Below, piece by piece: positions 44,843-57,393 of a stretch of DNA of 64,000 nucleotides. The DNA comes from Cocos nucifera. Lineage: Eukaryota > Streptophyta > Magnoliopsida > Arecales > Arecaceae. The position numbers and the translations under genes were made by a program. Numbering within the stretch: the stretch's first letter is position 1; each line of letters opens with the position of its first letter. Under the pieces are notes generated by a model. That model worked only from the letters and a program-made list of their open reading frames with translations. It was not told the origin of the DNA and did not search any database. The stretch is taken from positions 286,546 to 350,545 of the forward strand of contig QRFJ01001929.1 in NCBI GenBank assembly GCA_006176705.1. The letters are read 5' to 3'.

Positions 44843-47121
44843 TGAAGGAAAATCCTGATTTCCCAGTCCAGGTTCGTCCAGATCTGATTAGATCAAGAGA
44901 TATATTTCAAAAATTTTCTCTTAATCTCAATCAGATCTTGATATGTTTCAGATCTGATTCTTATTATTTTAATAAATAAAATAAAATAAGATAAATTAAA
45001 TCAAATTTAATTTACCTGATTTGGGTAATCCTATTACCCTGTTGATGATCCTGATTGCAGCGGAAGGTTCTGGATCTTAGCCACGCAAGCGCCTGGCCTC
45101 TACCGGTATCCACTCGGGTTGGATCTGGAGATCCTCTTCTTCTCTATCACACCTCCAAAAATCAGATCTGGATCTGATCTGGAGGATCTTCAAAACTCTT
45201 TTGAAGATCAGCAGTCGTCCTTTGCAGCAGCGCAGCCTTCTTGCTTTTGATCGCCTTTCTTTGATCTGAATCGCACCAACCAAGTCCAAAACTCCTTTTG
45301 GACGTGGAGAGCAAGAGGGAGAAGGTGGTTTGGCATGGAGGAAGGAGGGGAGAGGCAGCCTTGGGGCGTGGGGAAATCTAATCAGCATTGGAATTAGGGT
45401 TGGGCGCAGGGTCTTATTTATAGACTCTTGTGATCCAACTCCTCTTCTTCCCAACCAATCACAACCCTTTGTGAAATCAGATCTAAATCTGATTGGTGGG
45501 AATAGAGTCCCCTGGATTCCTCCTTAGAGGGTGCCTAAGACCAGTCAAAGTTGGTTCTTAGGAGAACTCTAATTGGAATCCAAAAAGGAGATGGAGTCCT
45601 TGTCCAACAAGGACTCCTAGGCGCCTCCAACTTGGGCTCACGCCACCCTTGGCGTGCGCCCTCTTCCTTGCCAGGTTCTGGCAGGGGGACAGGCCCCCAC
45701 CAGCTCTCCAATAGGTGCATGACATGTGGTCAAAAGTCAAAGGGTCAATGGTCAACATTTGACCAGTCAAAGGTAGACTTTTGACCAAAGTCAAAGAACA
45801 AGAAATGGCAGGTGACCAAAAATGGCAGGTAATGTCTTACAAAATAAGACAACCTTTTCTGACTTGGACAACCTCCAGTCAGACCATATGAAGGCCTCTG
45901 ATTGAGCACAAACTCCTTTGGCTCAGTCAGGACAACTTATTTATGATAGTAAAAGAAGAACGTTAGGTTCAATCGAGTGCTAGCACGATTTCCTTGAACC
46001 TAATTGAATCTCATTCAGATCAATTGAACTAGATCAGTTCAATTGATGATCACCAGATTCAAACCCTTGTTTGTGTGACCCAGTTAGGTTCAGTTCTGTA
46101 TGGTAATGGGATATGTCATGATCTCTATCATCGACATCATCGAAACTCCTTTCGATGGATCAGAACTCTTCTGATTCGAACAGCTAGAATGATCGATCAT
46201 CTAAATCATTCTAATTGCTCCCAAAATCCACCAGTGACACCTAGCAGTATATGGTGGCAACCCATCAGAGCTGAATGCGAACCTCTTGGTGCAGCTACCT
46301 GTGTGATTAAGTTCTTCTATCTTGAGCCCCGATCAGATTAGGGTTAAGGTGAACTCGTCAAACCCTAGTCTCTGTCATATGATGTAATCATTCGATTCGA
46401 GTCCAATGTGAAAATCTAAATAGAAACTCTTTCTATTATTTCACTCTACCATGGCCATGGATTTCTGGACTTGATTCTCATGATCATCATAGGGCTGCTC
46501 CTCTACCACCGAGGTAGATAGATTCCATCTTGATGCAATCCAGTTCCTACAATGAACATGCTATAGCCAACATACACCTCAGGGTTTCCATATGGCTAGG
46601 AGACCGAGTAATGGTGTAGTCAAACTATAACACCCTCAAGGTGAACTGCCGATGCATCCTCAGGTCAAAGAACCAGACACACTACTGCAGCATCGAGTCA
46701 GTCATTGACGAGAAGGTAGACTCCCTAATGACTACTCGAGGTGGTCACGCTCAGTGCCCTCGTTCTCTAACGAGTACCTGTACTCTCGCTCCGGTGTCTC
46801 CACACCGTAGACTCAAGACTCATCTACTAAAGAGAAGCGATCGTACACCAACCTTCCAGGATCAATCACCATCCTCGTGATGATCCTATGGTCGGGAGCT
46901 GTTTATGAGTTAATAATGATTATTCATGTCTTAAATTTTCAACTCTTGAAAATATGAATTATCATTACCATTAACTCAAAGGATGTATCACAGACACTAA
47001 ATACACAGGTGTGATAGAAAATAACCCATTTTATAAATTATAGTCAAAATTATAATTTTGCCCCTAGAAGTGTATTACAAGTGTCAGCCAATTCTGGCTT
47101 CTAGGGCACATATATCTAACA
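44843..47121 (-). mobile_element. Solo LTR inserted in an LTR of the same copia family
   Basis: A full LTR of 2279 bp, plus-strand ends tgaaggaa and atctaaca. It is flanked by direct 5-bp repeats gcaag at 44838-44842 and 47122-47126. The flanks are the two halves of another LTR of the same family, which join seamlessly at gcaag if the solo LTR is removed. This is better explained by insertion and LTR-LTR recombination than by simple tandem duplication, which would not leave a target duplication at a terminal boundary. Confidence 0.82.
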
Positions 47122-49149
47122 GCAAGTGCCTGACCTCTACCGATATCTACTCAGACTGGATCTAGAGATCCTCTTCTTCTCTATTACGTCTCCAAAAATT
47201 AGATCTGAATCTGATTTGGAGGATCTTCAAAATAGCTTTCGAAGATCAGCAGCTGTCCTTTGCAGCAGCGCAGCCTTCTAGCTTTCTGTTGCCTTTCTCA
47301 CCTAGATTGCACCAACTGAGATCTCAAACTTCTTTGGACATGGAGAGGAGAGGGAGAAGATGAAGTTGGCATGGAGGAGGAAGAGAGAGGCAGTCTTAGG
47401 GCATAAAGAATTATTCTTTTCTTTGAGTTGGGCACAGGGTCTTATTTATAGACTATGTGTGATCCAACTCCTCTTCTTCCCAACCAATCACAACCCTTTA
47501 TGAAATCAGATCTAAATCTGATTGGTGGGAATAGAGTCCCCTGGATTCCTCCTTAGAGGGCGCCTAAGACCAGTCAAAGTTGGTTCTTAGGAGAACTCTA
47601 ATTGGAATCCAAAAAGGAGATGGAGTCCCTGTCCAACAGGGACTCCTAGGCGCCTCCAACTTGGGCACACGCCAAGGGTGGCGTGCACCTCTTCCTTGCC
47701 AGGTTCTGATAGGGGGACAGGCCCCCACCAGCTCTCCAATAGGTGCATGACATGTGGTCAAAAGTCAAAGTGTCAATGGTCAACATTTGACCAGTCAAAG
47801 GTAGACTTTTGACCAAAGTCAAAGAACAAGAAATGGCAGGTGACCAAAAATGGCAGGTAATGTCTTACAAAATAAGACAACCTTTTCTGACTTGGACAAC
47901 CTCCAGTCAGACCATATGAAGGCCTCTGATTGAGCACAAACTCCTTTGGCTCAGTCAGGACAACTTATTTATGATAGTAAAAGAAGAACGTTAGGTTCAA
48001 TCGAGTGCTAGCACGATTTTCTTGAACCTAATTGAATCTCATTCAGATCAATTGAACTGGATCAGTTCAATTGATGATCACCAGATTCAAACCCTTATTT
48101 GTGTGACCCAGTTAGGTTCAGTTCTATATGGTAATGGGATATGTCATGATCTCTATCATCGACATCATCGAAACTCCTTTCGATGGATCAGAACTCTTCT
48201 GATTCGAACAGCTAGAATGATCGATCATCTAAATCATTCTAATTGCTCCCAAAATCCACCAGTGACACCTAGCAGTATATGGTGGCAACCCATCAGAGCT
48301 GAATGCGAACCTCTTGGTGCAGCTACCTGTGTGATTAAGTTCTTCTATCTTGAGCCCCGATCAGATTAGGGTTAAGGTGAACTCGTCAAACCCTAGTTTC
48401 TGTCATATGATGTAATCATTCGATTCAAGTCCGATGTGAAAACCTAAATAGAAACTCTTTCTATTATTTCACTCTGCCATGGCCATGGGCTTCTGGACTT
48501 GATTCTCATGATCATCATAGGGCTGCTCCTCTACCACCGAGGTAGATAGATTCCATCTTGATGCAATCCAGTTCCTACAATGAACATGCTATAGCCAACA
48601 TACACCTCAGGATTCCGATATGGCTAGGAGATCGAGTAATGGTGTAGTCAAACTATAACACCCTCAAGGTGAACTATCCGATGCACCTCAGGTCAAAGAA
48701 CCAGACACACTACTGCAGCATCGAGTCAGTCATTGACGAGAAGGTAGACTTCCTAATGACTACTCGAGGTGGTCACGCTCAGTGCCCTCATTCTCTAACG
48801 AGTACCTGTACTCTCGCTCCGGTGTCTCCACACCATAGACTCAAGACTCATCTACTAAAGAGAAGCGATTGTACACCAACCTTCTGGATCAATCACCATC
48901 CTCGTGATGATCCTATGGTCGGGAGCATTTTATGAGTTAATAATGATTATTCATGTCTTAAATTTTCAACTCTTGAAAATATGAATTATCATTACCATTA
49001 ACTCAAAGGATGTATCACAGACACTAAATACACATATGTGATAGAAAATAACCCATTTTATTGATTATTAGTCAAAATTATAATTTTGCCCCTAGAAGTG
49101 TATTACAAGTGTCAGCCAATTCTGGCTTCTAGGGCACATATATCTAACA
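47122..49149 (-). repeat. Copia 3' LTR, part 2 of 2
   Basis: Continues the LTR interrupted at 44842 and ends in atatatctaaca at 49149; on the minus strand it starts TGTTAGATATATG. A polypurine tract (minus strand ggataagtggaagatt, 49150-49165) and the pol stop abut it. With part 1 the LTR is about 2270 bp. It is nearly identical to the solo LTR over the last 1.6 kb. Confidence 0.85.
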
Positions 49150-49163
49150 ATCTTCCACTTATC

Positions 49164-51000
49164 CTAAAGCCAATTGGCTACAAGTCTAAGTCCCATCTTC
49201 TCAAGGTGGGCTTCGATCTTCTGCTGGCCCAACGGCTTTGTAAGTGGGTCTGCCACATTATCTACGGAGTTGACTCTCTTGACCTCGACGTAATCCTTCT
49301 CGAGGTAATCGTGGATGAGGTGGTATCGCCGCTCAATGTGCTTGGATTTCTGGTGAGACCTCGGCTCCTTAGCAAGGGCTATGGCGCCATTGTTGTCGCA
49401 GTATAGAGGAATGGCATCTGATGGCATTACTCCAATTTCTGCAGCAAACTTCTTGTACCAGAATGCTTCCTTCGCAGCCTCTGATGCAGCGATATATTCT
49501 GCTTCCATGGTGGAATCTGCTATCACGGTTTGCTTGAAACTCTTTCAGCTGACAGCACCACCATTGCACACAAACAGACTTCCAGATGTCGACTTTCGAT
49601 CATCTATATCGGACATGAAATCCGAGTCTGTGTATCCCTGGACTTGGAGTTCTCCGTTACCAAAGACCAACATCATATCCTTAGTTCTTCTCAAGTACTT
49701 AAGGATACATTTCACAGAAGTCCAGTGTTCTTCACCTGGATTTGACTGATATCTGCTTGTGACACTCACAGCATGGGCTATATCAGGTCGTGTACATAGC
49801 ATGGCATACATGAGGCTCCCTATTGCAGAAGCATAAGGGATCTTGCTCATGCGTTCTATTTCCTCAGGTGTGCTAGGGCACATCTTCTTGGAAAGATGAA
49901 TACCATGTCTGAAGGGTATTAATCCCCTCTTAGAGTTTTCCATACTAAACCTCTTTAGTACTTTCTCTATGTACATCTTTCTGTGAAAGTCCTAGCATCC
50001 TATTCGGTCTATCCCTATAGACCTTAATTCCTAGAATAAAGGATGCTTCACCTAGGTCTTTCATGGAGAATTCCTTGGACAACCATATTTTGACTGATCG
50101 TCAACATGGGAATATCATTCCCAATAAGGAGGATGTCATCCACGTACAATACGAGGAAGACAACAGCGCTCCCACTGACCTTTTTGAAGAACACACAGGT
50201 TCCTCTTCATTTTTGATGAAACCAAACATTTTGATCACATCATTGAAATGAGTGTTCCAGCTCCGAGATGCTTGCTTAAGTCCATATATGGACCTTTGCA
50301 GCTTGCAAACCTTGTGATCAGTATCACTGGATGTGAAACCTAGCGGCTATTCCATATAGATATCTTCCTCAAGATATCCATTTAAGAACATGCTTTTTTC
50401 ACGTCCATTTGCCATATTTCATAATCGAAATAGGCTGCAATGGCAAGCAATGTGCAGATGAATTTTAGCATAGCCACTGGAGAAAAGGTATCCTGATAGT
50501 CAATGCCTTCGCGTTGACTATAATCTTTTGCCACTAGTCTAGCCTTGAATGTCTCCACATTCTCCATCTGCACCAATCTTTCTCTTGAAGATCCATTTAC
50601 ACCCAATAGGTACTATACCTTCTGGTGGATCTACCAAGGTTCCAGACTTGGTTTGAGTGCATCGAGTCAATTTCTGACTGCATTGCCTCTAGCCATTTCT
50701 CGGAGTCGATATCTGATATCATCCTCGTTGTAGGTTTTGGGATCATCACCATGAGCACCATTACCTACGAGGATTATTTCCTCTACTTTCTCTGAAATAA
50801 TACCTAAGTATCTTTTAGAGGGGATGGAAAACTCTTTCCGATCTACGAGGTGGAGGAGGTAGTGTTCTTATTGGCTCAACCTGATTTGGTTCCAATTGGT
50901 CCTTAGCTCGTTGTACTTGTGAGACTTTCTCATCAAGCTTAATTTGCTTTCCAATGCCACTATCTTGAATAAACTATTTTTCAAGAAAGATGGCATGTCG
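49164..51000 (-). pseudogene. Copia (Angela-like) reverse transcriptase and RNase H
   Basis: On the minus strand. RT pieces include FKARLVAKDYSQREGIDY (about 50535), FDYEIWQMDVK (about 50400) and the catalytic YVDD near 50125-50140. KRFSMENSKRG to DIAHAVSVTSRYQSNPGEEH lie at 49545-49976. RNase H follows at 49164-49526 with MEAEYIAASEAAKEAFWYKK, LYCDNNGAIALAKEP and the final ANWL-stop at 49164. Several frameshifts (near 50606, 50000 and 49540) break the polyprotein. The end of pol is built like that of the plus-strand copia at 40145 (WL-stop, then ggataagtgg), so both are the same lineage. Confidence 0.85.
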
Positions 51001-52009
51001 ACTCACAATCACATTGTGGTCTTCTGAAATGTAGAAATAGTATCCTAATGACTCTTTAGGATATCCTATGAATCGAGCTCTGAAAGGACCTAAACTCTAA
51101 CTTGTCCGCTTGTTGTCTTTTGACATGAGCCGGACAATCCCAAATTCTGAGATGACTCAGACTTGGTTTCTTACCATGCCATATCTCATACGGTGTGGTA
51201 GAAATGATTTTAGAGGAAACCCTATTCAGTAGATAAATTGAAGTTAACAATGAAGTATCCCCAAAGAAAATTAGGGAGGTCTATGAAGCTCATCATGGAT
51301 CGAACCATATCCAATAGAGTCTGATTTCTCCATTCTGAAAATTCCGTTGAGTTGAGGTATTCCTAGTGGAGTCCATTGAGAGACTATGCCATTTTTCTTG
51401 AGATAGTCTAGGAATTCTCGGCTAAGGTATTCACCTCCTCGATCTGATCGAAGAACCTTAATGAATTTTTCAGTTTATTTTTCTACTTCATGTCTGAATT
51501 CTTTGAACTTTTCAAAAGCTTCAGACTTGTGTCTCATAAGATACACATACCCATACCTAGACAGATCATCGGTAAAGATAATGAAGTAGATAAAATTGCC
51601 TCTAATCGATACATCAAATGGGCTGCACACATCAGTATGTACTAGGGCAAGGAGATCTGTGGCCCTTTCTTCATGTCCTACAAAAGAAAGTTTAGTCATT
51701 TTGCTTTGAAGACAAGATTCACAAGTTGGATATGACTTGAAAGTCAACGAACTTAATAGCCCATTTTTCTCCAATTTGTTGATCCTATCTTCTGCTATAT
51801 GACCTAATCTCAGGTCCCATAGATACCTATCAGTTGGACTATCCCTAGGTCGTTTGGTATTCACGTTTTGCTCGATAGTTAGAACGGATACATCAATATG
51901 TAGCTGATAAAGATTGTTAATAAGAAAATCATTTGTAATTTTATTTCTTTCATAAAGAATGTTACAATGGTCCTTAAAGAAGATAATCATATAGCCTTCT
52001 AGTGCTAAG
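51001..52009 (-). pseudogene. Copia integrase, 5' end cut by an Athila-like insertion
   Basis: Minus strand, 52009 down to about 51056. The pre-integrase zinc region carries the two His and two Cys positions (LWDLRLGHIAEDRI ... CESCLQSKMTK). The catalytic core follows, with the first Asp in ALVHTDVCSPF and the second in YFIIFTDDLSRYGYVYLM. After a break near 51475, the C-terminal part YLLNRVSSK and PYEIWHGKKPSLSHLRIW lies at 51056-51250. The frame is open up to the insertion at 52009, where residues of the protease/integrase linker stop abruptly. Confidence 0.85.
52005..52009. repeat. Candidate target duplication (left) of the Athila-like element, ctaag
   Basis: The five bases before the LTR start at 52010. 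The matching right copy cannot be checked because the right LTR is truncated at 58044. Confidence 0.4.
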
Positions 52010-53799
52010 TGATGCATGCTAATTTATAGCTATGACAAGTGCACCAGTCGATCAAGTAATAAAGTGAATGAGTAGAGTATCGTCCCTAGAGGATTGAAAA
52101 ATAAGTACTGAAAAGCTCTTTCCTATACTTTATTTAGAAGATCGATTTATGAGAATAAAAAATTAAAGAAAATAAAAAAAATAATTAAAAGTTTTTAATT
52201 AAATAGAGAGAGTGTAAATTATTAGGATTTTAAACTCAAGAGCAATGGAATACTAAGGCAATCGGTTCACCAACTCAGTCAATACAATATTCAGATTTTT
52301 AGATTAATTTTATTTCATGTGATGGTGGAGTCTCCTAATTTATTTACTACCCTTTGGTCCAGGCATAGCAAAACTATTAATATTTATTAATTATCCTTTG
52401 GTCCAGGTGTAATTTAAATAAATATTAATGCATTAGGTTTTGTGAAACCCTCTAATTAAAATACGCTGCGTCCAAAGCGCACTAAAATTTCCGCATGCAT
52501 ATGAATTCTAATTTGATTCATAATACAAGGTATATAATCAAGAAGCATTAACATAGATGTACTTGGTCCGTAACATCTATGTTCATCAGATCAATTAGAA
52601 GATGGTCCAGTAATCTAAAAGCATTAAGATCAGATTTATATACTCCTCATGAATAAAAGTTAAAAATAAATCATACTGAATATTGCATCAAAAGAGTGGC
52701 TACACCTTAGCCTTAGTAAAAGAAAATTTAGTTCATGATAACAAGTTCAAAAATAGCAAATAAAATAAAAAGCATAGAGAAATTAGACTGTTTGATTGCT
52801 GAAATTGATTGTCTGCTACTCTTGATGTGGAGAACTTGGCGAAGAAGAAGAGGCTCCTTGATCGATGTCTTGATCGTCGAAGAAAAATCAAAAACTCTTT
52901 TTTGATTTTCTCACAAATCACTTTCTTTTTTTTTTCTATCTCTCTCCTCTTTCTTTCTCTCTCTCTCTTTTTCTCCCTCTCTCTCTTTCTCCCCATCTCT
53001 CTCTTTGTCTCTCTCTGATTTCTTCTCGCTTTCAGGACAATAAACTTTTTTTTTATAGATAAAGAGTTTGATTTCCTCCCAAGATCCATCAAAAACTAGG
53101 TTTAAGACTCCTAAAATAACTCAAATTAAGATCGAAATAATTCTGGCCGTTAGATATTGATCAAACGGTCCAAAAATCACTCAAAAATCTCTTAAAATAA
53201 TCCAGATCAAGTCAGATTTAATATCAGCTGTTGGATCAACCGTTGGATCAAATCTGGACCGTCCGATCGTGTTGAAAGAAGCCTTTTGATCTATTGTTTA
53301 ACATCGGGATGAATATCAGCCGTTGGATCTCGATCGGGAGCTGTGGATGCCATCCATCAGTGCCTTCATTTCGGCCGTCCGATCAAGCTTCAGTGAAAAC
53401 CGTCGTTGGATCAGCCAGAATTCCCAAATTGCCCTCCGTGGACCGTGCGCGAGCCCGGTGTTGCATGGACCATCACGTTCTTCAGTCAATCAGAGCGCGC
53501 CTCTTACTGTGAAATTTCTAAAATATCCTTCAGATGGTCCATCGTGCGCCGCGAAAAATGCTGACGTCAGCGTTGCGTCGGCGATTTTTTTTTCTTTTTT
53601 TTTTTTAAAATTTGATTCTAAGCTCGTTTGAAGTCCGTTTTGCTTGAAATTTTTTTCATCTAAACCAAAAAAATAAGATCTTCACATTGGTGACCTTCTT
53701 TCCTACATAAGATTAATAAAAATATTAATTTCTAGCAAAATAGATTAATTTATTTTATAATTTAATACTTTTATTAGTATATTTTTATCACTTATCACA
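52010..53799 (-). repeat. Left (3') LTR of the Athila-like element
   Basis: 1790 bp. On the minus strand it starts TGTGATAAGTGATAAAAAT and ends gctaattt-type sequence to GCATCA. It contains a CT-rich stretch at about 52925-53020 (GA-rich on the element strand). Confidence 0.82.
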
Positions 53800-53810
53800 C
53801 CTCCCAACTT
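53800..53810 (-). promoter_or_regulatory. Polypurine tract of the Athila-like element
   Basis: Minus strand AAGTTGGGAGG directly precedes TGTGATAAG. Confidence 0.75.
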
Positions 53811-54143
53811 AGTCATTGCTAGTCCCTTAGTAATGTTTTATTTAATACCATGTTTCAATAAGATTATCCATCACAAAGATAAAATCTAGGATTAAAGGTC
53901 AAAAAGTTTAGAAAATACTGCTAACTAAGCATTGAGCTTCAGAAGCAAATTTTTTAGTCAATACAATTAAAAACTTTCTTAGAGTACATCAAAGATCTAT
54001 AGCACTTGTGTTCATGATGACTAACTTTAGCATTTCAGTATTAAATTAAAAGAACAAAAGTATCCTCTCTTATCACCTATTTTGGTCAATTTTCTATACA
54101 TTCTCAATTTTATACTCATGAATTAAGGTAGCTTTCACACTGC

Positions 54144-54176
<33 letters not shown>

Positions 54177-54870
54177 TTTTTTTACTGTGCTGAGCATCCT
54201 GGCCTTTTCCTTCACCATTTTACGTGAATTTTCACACTTGACCTAGGTGCAGAGACCCAGTTACTAGGCTTTGGGCAATCCACATATACTCTATCTTTTG
54301 CACTTTATTTATAGGCAGGTAGCTCTTTCCTTAAATTCAAGTTTTTTTGATTAGAATGTATATTAATTATCAATTTTTAGTGATAATTGAATCCTCAGTT
54401 GGCCTTATAATCAATACCTACTTTGCCTTGTTAGTGTGCATGTGCAATTAAAAGTGCTAATAGTCTTTTAATGACCTAAGTAGGCTGCTAAAAGTTGACC
54501 AACTAATCTACTTCTTTAACTCATTACATTCATTAGCAAATAATTCTATCTTTTATCACTTATCCAGTTTATCTTGCTCAAGATTTTCTTCTTGACACAT
54601 GATTTTTTTTTTTTTTTTTAACTTATTCTACATTATCTTAAAGGAGAAAGAAAAATAAAGGGTGCAATAAAGGATAGGAAGGAATACACCTGATTTGGTT
54701 CAGTCTGGTTCTTTGGAGCTTTAAAATTTTGCTTGAGCTCTCATTGATTTTTTCTGTAAAATTAAAAATACACACCAAAGCAGTAAAAGAGCAACAATAA
54801 ATTACTAAAAATAAAAAAAAAGAAAAATGATCAAAACTAAAAAGAAAAGAAACAACCTATCTAGTAGTTC
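53811..54870. other. Non-coding 3' part of the Athila-like element
   Basis: AT-rich with long T-runs (54146-54183 and 54605-54620). In a complete element RT, RNase H and integrase would lie between protease and this region; none is seen. Confidence 0.55.
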
Positions 54871-55625
54871 TGATTTATAGTCTTCAGCTTGACTTTCTTT
54901 GAGTTCTAAAGTGGAATCAATCCGGTGCCACTTCAATTGGAATACTTTCATGTTTGATCGAGTCCTTCTTTCAATTTGGACATTGCTCAGCTTTTATAGT
55001 CTCAAACCTATTTTCTACAGAATTCTCATATAATGGATTGTCAATAATATCAATTAGAAAATAAGTTTGATTATCATCAGTATGTTTAGTATCTTTGAAA
55101 ACATTAAAAGTAACTTGTTCGTCTTGGACTTCTAAGAATTAATTTTTCTTGTTGAACATCTATTAAAGCTCCTCCAGTAGCTAAAAAGGGTCTCCCTAAA
55201 ATAAGGGGTACATCATAATCTTCTTTCATATCAAGAACAATAAAATCAACAGGAAAAATAAACTTGTTTACCTTTACCAAGACATCCTCCACTATACCTC
55301 TTGGATATTTAATGGATCTGTCGGCTAATTGAAGAGTAATAGTGGTAGGCTTTGGTTCTCCTAGACCCAGCTTCCTAAAAATAGAAAAAGGCATGAGATT
55401 AATGCTTGCTCCTAAATCACATAAAACTTTATCAAAACTGTAATCACCAATAATGCAGGGGATAGTAAAACTTCCTGGATCTTTTAGCTTCTGTGGTAAT
55501 TTATTTTGAAGTATTGCTGAGCATTCTTCATTCAAATTTATTCTCTCATGCTCCTTCAGCTTTTTCTTATTTGTTAAGGATTTCTTTGAGAAACTTGGCA
55601 TACCTGGGCATTTGAGTAATAGCAT
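54871..55625 (-). pseudogene. Athila-like aspartic protease region
   Basis: Open for 173 codons from 55625 to 55104. The active-site region reads CDLGASINLMPFSIF (DLGA in place of the common DSGA/DTGA). A flap-like LADRSIKYPRGIVEDVLVKV follows, then DVPLILGRPFLATGGALIDV, the conserved C-terminal ILGRPFL motif. A frameshift near 55130 is followed by another ~80 gag-pol-like codons in a different frame, to about 54870. The Athila-type linker into RT is cut off there. Confidence 0.75.
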
Positions 55626-57276
55626 CTACAAAAGGAATATTAATATGTAAATTCTTTAAAATTTTGAAAAAGTTAGAAAATTTCTTATCTGGATGCTGTA
55701 TTTATCTCTCTAGGAATGGTAGTGGCGGCACGTAGGGCTTCACATTTGGATCAGCAAATCGTATACCTGGAGACCATCCATCTGCTGGTTGTTTTGGTGA
55801 CTGACGAATTTTAGTTGATGGTTCCTTATTTGTAGTTGGCTCTTCAGTCTCTTTCTTCTGATGTGGCTCCTCCAGCTTTGTACCACTTCTTAAGGGTGAT
55901 AGCATTGACTTGCTCCCTTGGATTTGGTCTCCGTATTGCTTGGCAAGGATCCTTGAGGTCTCTCGGAGATTATCTTAGCCATTTGACCTATTTGCATCTC
56001 CAAGTTTCGAATTGCTGCTGTTTGGTCCTGCCTAAGTTTGGCTTCCAAATTTTTTATAGTTGCTTCTTGGTTTTGCATAAATTTGACCATCAGCTCTTCC
56101 ATGTTGGACTTCTTTTCAGGTACTTGGAATCCCGGGGGTGGCTGTTGTGCTGCATTTTGATTGCTCCATGAGAAATTTGGGTGCTGCCTCCACCCTTGAT
56201 TGTATGTGTTGGAGTAGGGATTATTTTGTTGCGGCCTGAAAAAATTACCAATATAATTAGCTGTATCAGTTGTTTTAGCAAAAGGATTACCTGTCTGGCA
56301 ATTGCTCGTATCGTGTCCTCCTCCACACAGGTCACAAGTAATGCTCTGAACATGCATAGCTGTTCCCTTTAAGTTGTTGACTTCGGCTCTAAGGGCTGCA
56401 ATTTCAGCTAGTAAGGTTGGCACGCAATCTACTCCCTGCACAGCTGCTAGTCTTTTTGGCATCATGCGCTCTCTGTCTGCCATTGATAGCTATTTGATGC
56501 CATCTCATCGATCAGATCGAAGGCTTCTTCCTCCATTTTTTGATTAATGGTTCCTCCTGCTGCTGCATCAATCATAGAATCGATTAGTAGGAGATAAACC
56601 ATTATAGAAAGTTTGTACCTGAAGCCATACGGATAGTTGATGATGTGGACATCTCCTCAGCAGTTTCCTTGAAATGCTCCCAAGCCTCATATAGTGTCTC
56701 CATGTCCATCTGCATAAAAGAAGTGATATCGTTGCGCATCTTAGCAGTTTTGGAAGGTGGAAAGTACTTGGCTAAGAATTTTTGGGCTAGGACATCCCAA
56801 GTTGTGATAGAACCTGCAGGAAGAGAATGAAGCCAATTTTTAGCTTTATCCCATAAAGAGAAAGGAAATAACCTTAATCTAATAGCATCATCCGACACCC
56901 CATTAATTTTAAAAGTATCACAAAGTTCAAGAAAATTAGAAATATGGGCATTCGGATCATCATGCACGTGTCCACTGAATTGGACAGTTGATTGAATCAT
57001 CTGGATCATCGCCGATTTTATTTCGAAGTTGTTTGCTCGTACAGGCGGTCTCCTGATGCTCGAAGCTGCATCGGCTACAGATGGTGTGATGTAATCATTT
57101 AATGGATGATGTACTGGTCGAATAGCTTCATGCTGTCCTTCAGTCGCCATATCCAATCCTAGATTGATGTCGTTAGGATCTTCAGCTGCCATGTTTCTCT
57201 CTTGTTGTAGTCTTCTAATGGTTCTTTCAATTTCTGGATCTAAAGGTAGTAAGTTACTATGTCCAGTACGTGTCAT
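55626..57276 (-). pseudogene. Athila-like gag
   Basis: ATG at 57276 begins MTRTGHSNLLPLDPEIERTI. The gag core at about 57020-56640 includes FSGHVHDDPNAHISNFLELC, RLRLFPFSLWDKAKNWLHSL and LAQKFLAKYFPPSKTAKMRN, a retrotransposon gag fold. A frame change near 56600 leads to a second open part (56483-55890) with an incomplete zinc knuckle CDLCGGGHDTSNC and a Gln/Asn/Pro-rich tail. A third part (55905-55702) is Pro/Lys-rich. At least two frameshifts and a stop (about 55700) prevent one polyprotein, although each part is long, so decay is recent. Confidence 0.82.
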
Positions 57277-57369
57277 GCACTAAAAAATTTTTTTTTTTAA
57301 TAATAAAAATTAAAAATAAATTTCTAAAGTAAAGCTAGGATCAAAATTTTAATATTATTTTAGACACAA

Positions 57370-57391
57370 TCCCCGACAACGGTGCCAAAAA
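57370..57391 (-). promoter_or_regulatory. Primer-binding site of the Athila-like element (tRNA-Asp type)
   Basis: Minus strand tttggcaccgttgtcgggga, two changes from the common tggcgccgttgccgggga seen in Athila and Tat elements. It is two or three bases from the 5' LTR end. Confidence 0.75.
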
Positions 57392-57393
57392 CT

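Noticed and set aside
45086..49149. Simple 2-kb tandem duplication of an LTR
   Set aside because: The boundaries coincide with LTR termini and a gcaag target duplication, which fits a nested solo LTR better.
45075..49745. Assorted plus- and minus-strand open frames of 60-125 codons in the copia LTRs
   Set aside because: They recur in each LTR copy with the same breaks, and the antisense ones over RNase H are shadows of pol.
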